Below the pieces are notes generated by a model, which had not been told where the DNA came from, did no database searches, and worked only from the letters and a program-made list of their open reading frames with translations. 64,000 nucleotides of DNA, taken from NCBI GenBank assembly GCA_041499965.1, contig JBGQLG010000007.1, forward strand, positions 8,468 to 72,467. The letters run 5' to 3'. Source of the stretch: AR5 sp041499965. Its GTDB lineage: Bacteria > Methylomirabilota > Methylomirabilia > Rokubacteriales > CSP1-6. A program made the position numbers and the translations under genes. Position 1 is the stretch's first letter. Each line of letters starts with the position of its first letter. Positions 59,666-64,000 of the stretch are shown here, in pieces.

Positions 59666-60576
59666 GCGCGACCGCCGGCCGCCTGGCCTTCGTGGGTCTC
59701 GGGGCCATGGGCAGCCGGCTCGCGCGGCGGTTGCTGGCCGCCGGCCATCACGTCACCGGCTGGAACCGCACGGCCAACAAGGCGCGCGACCTCGTCGCCG
59801 CCGGCCTGACGCTGGCGAAGTCTCCGCGGGCCGCCGCCGAGGGGGCCGAGGCCGTCTTCACCATGGTCACCGACGACGCGGCGCTGCGCGCGGTGGCGCT
59901 CGGCGCCGACGGCGTCGTCGCCGGGCTCGGCCCGGGGGCGGTCCTGGTCGAGATGAGCACGGTGAGCCCGGCGGTGGTGCGCGAGCTGGCCGCGCCGGTG
60001 ACGGCGCGCGGCGCGGCGCTGCTCGACGTCCCGGTCTCCGGCAGCACCATCACCGTCGAGCAGGGCCAGGCCTCGTTCGTCGTCGGCGGCGATCCGGCGG
60101 CCCTGGAGCGCGTGCGGCCGTGGCTGCTGGCCATGGGGACCGCCGTGACGCACGTCGGCCCGCTCGGCCTCGCCAAGACGATGAAGGTCGCCACGAACCT
60201 CGGCCTGGCCGTGCAGATGCTGGCCTTCAGCGAGGCCGTCCTGCTCGCCGAGAAGGCCGGCATCGCGCGCGAGCGCGCGGTCGAGGCGTTGCTCAAGTCG
60301 GTGATCGCCTCGCCGATGGTGAAGTACCGCGGTCCGTTCGTGCTCGGGCAGATGCCGACCGACGCCTGGTTCAAGGTGGCGATGATCCAGAAAGACCTGC
60401 AGCTCGCCCTCGACGCGGGCCGCGCGTCCGGCGTGCCGCTGCCGCTGACCTCCGTCGCGCAGGAGTGGATGACGGCGGCCCGCGGCCTCGGGCTCGGCGA
60501 CTACGACTTCGCGATCGTCTTCGACGTCCTCGCCCGCCTCAGTGGCGCCCCTCCCAGCACGAAGGCAGGCTGCTGA
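59662..60576 (+). CDS. NAD(P)-dependent beta-hydroxyacid dehydrogenase (HIBADH family)
   Basis: 304 residues. Rossmann motif FVGLGAMGSRLARRLL, substrate loop DVPVSGSTITVEQGQASFVV and catalytic Lys in GLAKTMKVATN identify the 3-hydroxyisobutyrate / tartronate-semialdehyde-type family. GTG 59662 overlaps the RidA stop. The last four residues (KAGC) and the stop codon come from the start of a foldback repeat (60565-60691), so the original end of the protein is probably lost. The substrate is not certain. Confidence 0.87.
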   Translation: MSATAGRLAFVGLGAMGSRLARRLLAAGHHVTGWNRTANKARDLVAAGLTLAKSPRAAAEGAEAVFTMVTDDAALRAVALGADGVVAGLGPGAVLVEMSTVSPAVVRELAAPVTARGAALLDVPVSGSTITVEQGQASFVVGGDPAALERVRPWLLAMGTAVTHVGPLGLAKTMKVATNLGLAVQMLAFSEAVLLAEKAGIARERAVEALLKSVIASPMVKYRGPFVLGQMPTDAWFKVAMIQKDLQLALDAGRASGVPLPLTSVAQEWMTAARGLGLGDYDFAIVFDVLARLSGAPPSTKAGC

Positions 60577-60691
60577 AAAAGGCCCATCTGCTTCGTTGGC
60601 GCCCTCGGCCGCACGCTCGACGTACAGGGAGTACGCCTCGCGTGCGGCTGTCGGGCGCCGCCTCGCATCTGGACCTTTTTGAGCAGCCTGC
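60565..60691. repeat. Foldback (MITE/REP-like) element
   Basis: 127 bp. Terminal arms GCAGGCTGCT (60565-60574) and AGCAGCCTGC (60682-60691) are perfect inverted repeats and continue imperfectly (GAAAAAGGCCC against GGACCTTTTTG). The centre holds nested palindromes (CGCACGC/GCGTGCG, GTAC/GTAC). No transposase is inside. It overlaps the 3' end of the dehydrogenase gene. Confidence 0.85.
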
Positions 60692-60709
60692 GTGGTTTTC
60701 GCCGATCGG

Positions 60710-61519
60710 CTAGGCGGCGCCGCGGACAGCGCGTCGGGCAAAGTTGCGCTCGGCTTGGCGGCGGATGGACCAGCCGGCGGGCGGGAAGTATCGGCCCGTG
60801 CCGGGCTGGGGCATCGGCGTCAGTGGGGCGCCCTCGAGGACGTGGTCGATGACCTCGACAAAGCCGTCCGACGCCTCGCGCTGCAGCCGCCCCAGGTAGC
60901 GCGCCAGCGAGGGCTCGCCCCATACCGGAACGGGCTGGCGCACGATGACGTCACCGCCATCGACCCGCTGGCTGACCAGGTGGATCGAGTAGCCCGCGCA
61001 CTCCGGCCGGTCCAGGGCGAACGCCCAGATGGCGCAGTCCGATCCGCGGAACTCGGGGACGAGCCCGAGGTGGCGATTGAGCGTGGCGCGCCGGGCGAGG
61101 CCGTAGACGCTCGGGCGCAGGATGGGCGCTCCCGCGAGCAGCAGATAGTCCGGATCGAACTCGCGGATGAAGTCGAGCACGTGGGCGTCGTGGGGATCGC
61201 GACAGTCCAGGAACGGCTGGTGCCGGCGCACGTGCTGCATGAGGCGCGCATCGACCTCGGGGAACGAGGTCACCCCCTGCTGGGCGTTTCGCCGCCGGGC
61301 CGGCGCCCGGATCACGTCCATGGCGCGAGCCAGGAGCAGGTCGGCGAGATAGGCCGTCCCGCGGTTGCGCCTCAAGCGCGCCAGGACCCCGAGCTGGGTG
61401 CTCACCGGGCGCGCGACGATGTTCACCATGGCGAGGCGTTGGCCCCGCGATTCCAGAGAGGCCGCGAGGAAGTACGCCTCCGGCAGGTCGGCGGTCGTGA
61501 GGATGAGGAAGCCGGGCAT
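60710..61519 (-). CDS. Formyltransferase-fold protein (Fmt/PurN-like)
   Basis: 269 residues. The formyl-transferase fold is recognisable at APILRPSVYGLARRATLNRH followed by LGLVPEFRG, giving the family Asn-x-His and the P-x2-R-G turn, with the catalytic-type Asp in QRVDGGDVIVRQ. It is not a standard Fmt or PurN: the N-terminus (FLILTTADLPEAYFLAASLE) lacks the usual loop. It probably transfers a formyl group to an amino sugar or related small molecule. ATG 61519 is chosen as the domain start. Confidence 0.75.
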   Translation of the reverse strand: MPGFLILTTADLPEAYFLAASLESRGQRLAMVNIVARPVSTQLGVLARLRRNRGTAYLADLLLARAMDVIRAPARRRNAQQGVTSFPEVDARLMQHVRRHQPFLDCRDPHDAHVLDFIREFDPDYLLLAGAPILRPSVYGLARRATLNRHLGLVPEFRGSDCAIWAFALDRPECAGYSIHLVSQRVDGGDVIVRQPVPVWGEPSLARYLGRLQREASDGFVEVIDHVLEGAPLTPMPQPGTGRYFPPAGWSIRRQAERNFARRAVRGAA

Positions 61520-61714
61520 GCAGACCCTCGGGAGCAACGGCCCTGCCATGACTTGAGCGAGCGAGCCCAGCGGCGCCGCGCGCCGGTTTTTCGGGGGTCT
61601 GCGACCCGGTCGTGGGCGTTCCGGCCACGGGCCGCGACCGGTGGGCTGCATCGAAGTCGCCGAACTGGGCAACCGGGGGGCGATCCGGACCGCTCGACCT
61701 CCCGGGGCTGGCGC

Positions 61715-62047
61715 TCAGCGCCGCAGGCCGCGCGCGACCGCGAGCTGACGCTCGACGTCCTCCAGGCGGCGGGCCAGCGCGTCGCGCTCGGCGGTCACCG
61801 CGATGAGCTGCTGGTCGCGCAGCCAGGGGCGCTGCTCGGTCTGCACGACCTTGGTCTGCAGCTCGGCCTCGCGCGCATAGAGCGCCCGCAGCTCGCGCTC
61901 CAGGCTAGCCGCGCGGCGCTTGGCCGGCAGGTAGCCGCCGAACAGCGTGTAGGCCAGGAGCAGAGCGAGCAGGACGCTCGCTCCGACGAGGAGCCAGGGC
62001 AGGCGGGCGGGGGGGGCCTCCACAGCACGGGCGGGCAGCACGTCCAT
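61715..62047 (-). CDS. Small membrane-anchored coiled-coil protein
   Basis: 110 residues. One TM helix (LPWLLVGASVLLALLLAYTL, about 16-36) is followed by a heptad-rich coiled coil to the end (RRAASLERELRALYAREAEL and ERDALARRLEDVERQLAVAR). The orientation is probably N-in. There is no catalytic motif. It resembles cell-division or envelope scaffold proteins in shape only. It is divergent from the 62091 gene. Confidence 0.7.
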   Translation of the reverse strand: MDVLPARAVEAPPARLPWLLVGASVLLALLLAYTLFGGYLPAKRRAASLERELRALYAREAELQTKVVQTEQRPWLRDQQLIAVTAERDALARRLEDVERQLAVARGLRR

Positions 62048-62090
62048 AGAGGGGAATTCTACCCCAGCACGAATTTGCTATGCTGCGCGC

Positions 62091-62618
62091 GTGGAGCTTC
62101 GGCGGTTCTTCGATCGCGCGGTCCAGGCGAGCTTTCGCGATCTGGCCATGCGTGACGAGCCGGTGGTCGGCTACCTCGCCGACCTGCTCACGCGCTTTGC
62201 CCGCACCGAGCACCTCTTCCCCGCCGGCGTGACGATGCCGCGACTGGAGCGCGTGGTCGATCTGCTGCTCGAGGCCCAGGCGGCCTGGGACGACCGCGCG
62301 GCGCACTTCGGACCCGAGCGGGAGCTGTCGGTCCGGCGTCACATCGGCGACTACACGCTGTTCATGACCGGTGTCTTCCGGGAGCGTGTCCAGCGTCTGG
62401 CCTCGACCGACTACTACGTCAGCCAGGGCCGGCGTGCGTACCGCTTCGTCTCCGAGCACGGCCGCGCCACCAGCCGGCCGCCCGAGCGCGACGCCGCACC
62501 GCTGTACGCGCGGCTGGCCGAGCGGTTCGAGCACTACGCGTGGGCGCTGGACTACGCGCGCCGCGTGCACTTCCACGACGCGCCCGCCCATCCCTTCTTT
62601 CGGCTGGGCTGGCAGTAA
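62091..62618 (+). CDS. Conserved-looking hypothetical protein
   Basis: 175 residues, mostly helical, rich in Arg, Tyr and His (RRHIGDYTLFMTGVFRERVQ, VSQGRRAYRFVSEHGRATS). I do not recognise a family. There is no signal peptide or TM helix, so it is probably cytosolic. GTG start at 62091. Codon use matches neighbouring genes. It is followed after 5 bp by another unknown gene, suggesting one transcript. Confidence 0.65.
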   Translation: MELRRFFDRAVQASFRDLAMRDEPVVGYLADLLTRFARTEHLFPAGVTMPRLERVVDLLLEAQAAWDDRAAHFGPERELSVRRHIGDYTLFMTGVFRERVQRLASTDYYVSQGRRAYRFVSEHGRATSRPPERDAAPLYARLAERFEHYAWALDYARRVHFHDAPAHPFFRLGWQ

Positions 62619-62623
62619 TCCGG

Positions 62624-63736
62624 GTGCGTGTGAACGCTGAGCCCGACGCCGCCCGCCGCGCGCTCGATGCCGCACTGGCCGATCCCGCGCGGCTCGAGGC
62701 CGCGCCGCTGGCCGCGCTCCCCGCCGCCGCGGTGGACGACGCGCTGCGCGCGTTCGCCGACGCCCACGGCGCCGCCGCGCTGCCCGTGCTGGACGCGCTG
62801 ACCTCGGAGCGTACCGACCGCACCGTGCGCCGGGCGGCGCGCGTGGCGATCTATCGCCTCGCCCAGCGGGGCGTCCAGGCCGCACCGCGGCCGGCCCCCA
62901 AGCCGGTCGTCGAGCGCCGGCCGGAGCGCGCGGCCCGGGCGTGGCTGAGCGGCGTGGACGGCAGCGGCTCGTGCGCGGTGTGGCTGCTGTTCGACGGCGC
63001 CTTCAGCGGGCAGGCGCTGTGCTCGCTCATCGTCAATGACGAGGCCGGCGTGATGGACGTCGCCGGCGGCGAGATCACCAAGAAGCGGCTGGAGGCCGAG
63101 CTGGCCGCGCTGCGCGCCTCGCAGAAGCTGCCGTGGGTGGAGGTCGAGCCGGCGCGAGCGCTGGCCGTGGTGGGCGAGGCGCTGGCGCTGCACGGCGCGC
63201 ACGGCACCACGCCGCCGACCGCGTTCGGGCGGTGGGAGCGCCTCTTCACGCCGACCGAGCCGGCGCCGTGGCCAGAGCTCGCCGTCGATGGGGCGCTGGC
63301 CGCGCGCGCCGTCGAGCTGCTGGAGCTGCCGGAGCTGGCCGGCTGGTTCCTCGATCCCGAGGCCGTCCAGGCCGATGCGCTCGACCTGCTGCAGGCCCGC
63401 GAGAGCAAGCTCGTCGTCAGCGACCAGATCAAGGCCGAGCGCGAGGAGGCGCTCGTCTCGCGCGTCGTCGAGCGCGAGCTCGGCGCCGACGTCCGGCGCC
63501 GGTGGGCACGCCGACTCATGGCCATGGCGTTCATCTTCGCCGCGACCGGCCGGCCGGAGCCGGCCGCGCTGGCCGAGGCCGCCGCCGCCTCGCTGATCGA
63601 CGAGACGCGCGAGGCCCGCCACCAGCCCTTCCTGCGCGCCCTCGCCCAGCGCGGCCTCGACGTGGCCGCCGAGGTCGCCCTCGGCCGCGTCGCCGCCGCC
63701 GACGTCAGCCGCAAGCCAGGCGCCGGGAATGTGTGA
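62624..63736 (+). CDS. Hypothetical protein
   Basis: 370 residues, no recognised family. The N-terminal 80 residues (about 10-80) are Ala/Asp-rich helices resembling HEAT-like repeats (RRALDAALADPARLEAAPLA). The middle has a beta section with two Cys (GSGSCAVWLLFDGAFSGQAL, then C). The C-terminal third is helical (REEALVSRVVERELGADVRR). There is no TM segment. GTG 62624 is used. It probably works with the protein encoded 5 bp upstream. Confidence 0.6.
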   Translation: MRVNAEPDAARRALDAALADPARLEAAPLAALPAAAVDDALRAFADAHGAAALPVLDALTSERTDRTVRRAARVAIYRLAQRGVQAAPRPAPKPVVERRPERAARAWLSGVDGSGSCAVWLLFDGAFSGQALCSLIVNDEAGVMDVAGGEITKKRLEAELAALRASQKLPWVEVEPARALAVVGEALALHGAHGTTPPTAFGRWERLFTPTEPAPWPELAVDGALAARAVELLELPELAGWFLDPEAVQADALDLLQARESKLVVSDQIKAEREEALVSRVVERELGADVRRRWARRLMAMAFIFAATGRPEPAALAEAAAASLIDETREARHQPFLRALAQRGLDVAAEVALGRVAAADVSRKPGAGNV

Positions 63737-63859
63737 ACCAACAACCCGGGAGCAAAGTAGCCGACACCCGGGAGGCAACCAACGACCGAAGCGCACGGAG
63801 CCACGAGTGCCCAGGCCAGCCCACCCACGCCTCTACCCGACCACGCGCCACTCGCTACA

Positions 63860-64000
63860 ATGATCACCGACGTGCCGGGAATTCGCGTGGGCCACGCCAC
63901 CGACGCCGTCGCCCTCACCGGCGTCACCGTGGTGCTCTGCGATGCGCCGGCCGTCGCCGGCGTCGAGCTGCGGGGCTGGGCCAACGACGTCATCGGCCTC
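63860..64000 (+). CDS. P1/DmpA-family peptidase, N-terminal fragment (runs off window)
   Basis: 47 residues visible. ITDVPGIRVGHATDAVALTG and VTVVLCDAPAVAGVELRG match the N-terminus of the P1 (S58, beta-aminopeptidase/DmpA) family, whose self-cleaved subunits hydrolyse N-terminal amino acids. After VELRG the sequence (WANDVIGL) departs from the usual RGGAPGTRET, which may mean a variant, a deletion or a chimeric end. The 3' part is outside. Confidence 0.7.
   Translation, partial: MITDVPGIRVGHATDAVALTGVTVVLCDAPAVAGVELRGWANDVIGL

Noticed and set aside
60501..60923. Minus-strand frame with RRLLKKVQ and TKQMGLFQQP segments
   Set aside because: It is the translation of the foldback repeat, seen in many genomes as spurious short proteins, not a gene.

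Overview
The window is about 70% GC with dense genes, short or overlapping junctions and many GTG starts. Gene content is that of a free-living, heterotrophic Gram-negative bacterium. Its style (many peptide and TRAP-type uptake systems, sigma-54-type promoters ahead of pilin genes, a selenocysteine-containing radical SAM protein, and three-part BadF/HgdB-type proteins) fits the Rokubacteria/Methylomirabilota group best. That assignment is inference: there is no rRNA or other marker gene here.

Region 1 (1-8.8 kb). A class III nucleotide cyclase (partial) follows a DoxX gene and a bufferin precursor (BufA). Diverging from these are the MNIO enzyme BufB and its partner BufC; together they form a copper/metal-buffering RiPP locus. 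Next come an NMN-deamidase-like CinA domain, a receiver-only response regulator, a hemerythrin, a type IV pilin with a sigma-54-type promoter and a strong terminator, an enoyl-CoA hydratase, TenA, and a small membrane protein behind a full-consensus sigma-54 promoter.

Region 2 (8.8-32.5 kb). This is a transport-rich stretch. It holds a DUF748 envelope protein, an MFS permease, a double-SIS protein, two complete dipeptide-type ABC systems, an orphan dipeptide-type permease pair, a TRAP system (DctP divergent from DctQM), and a MetE-like methyltransferase. A sulfide/persulfide operon (metallo-beta-lactamase + rhodanese + membrane domain, ArsR regulator, thioredoxin) has a palindromic operator lying on its promoter. 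Signs of decay are an amidohydrolase with its catalytic core deleted, and a hydrolase that has lost its stop codon.

Region 3 (32.6-46.4 kb). An RRM protein and a CDGSH protein precede the most notable locus: a radical SAM gene whose apparent stop is very probably a selenocysteine codon (C-terminal Cys-Sec-Ala-Glu-Pro) followed by a SECIS-like hairpin, then NifU-like and ATP-grasp genes. A minus-strand operon encodes a diiron ferritin-like protein, an HgdB-like protein, a double BadF-type ATPase and a DUF2229 protein, which together make up an ATP-driven iron-sulfur reductase system. A VOC protein and a LolD/FtsX-type ABC exporter, divergent from a TesA esterase, follow.

Region 4 (47-64 kb). 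A pseudopilin operon (GspH/PilV/PilW/PilX-like, a TPR lipoprotein, a second PilX-like protein) has a sigma-54-type promoter. After it come an in-frame fusion of a CDP-alcohol phosphatidyltransferase with a lytic transglycosylase, GlnD, HisC, RidA, a beta-hydroxyacid dehydrogenase whose last codons come from a foldback repeat, a formyltransferase-like protein, unknown proteins, and the start of a P1-type peptidase. No rRNA, tRNA, CRISPR array or transposase gene was recognised.
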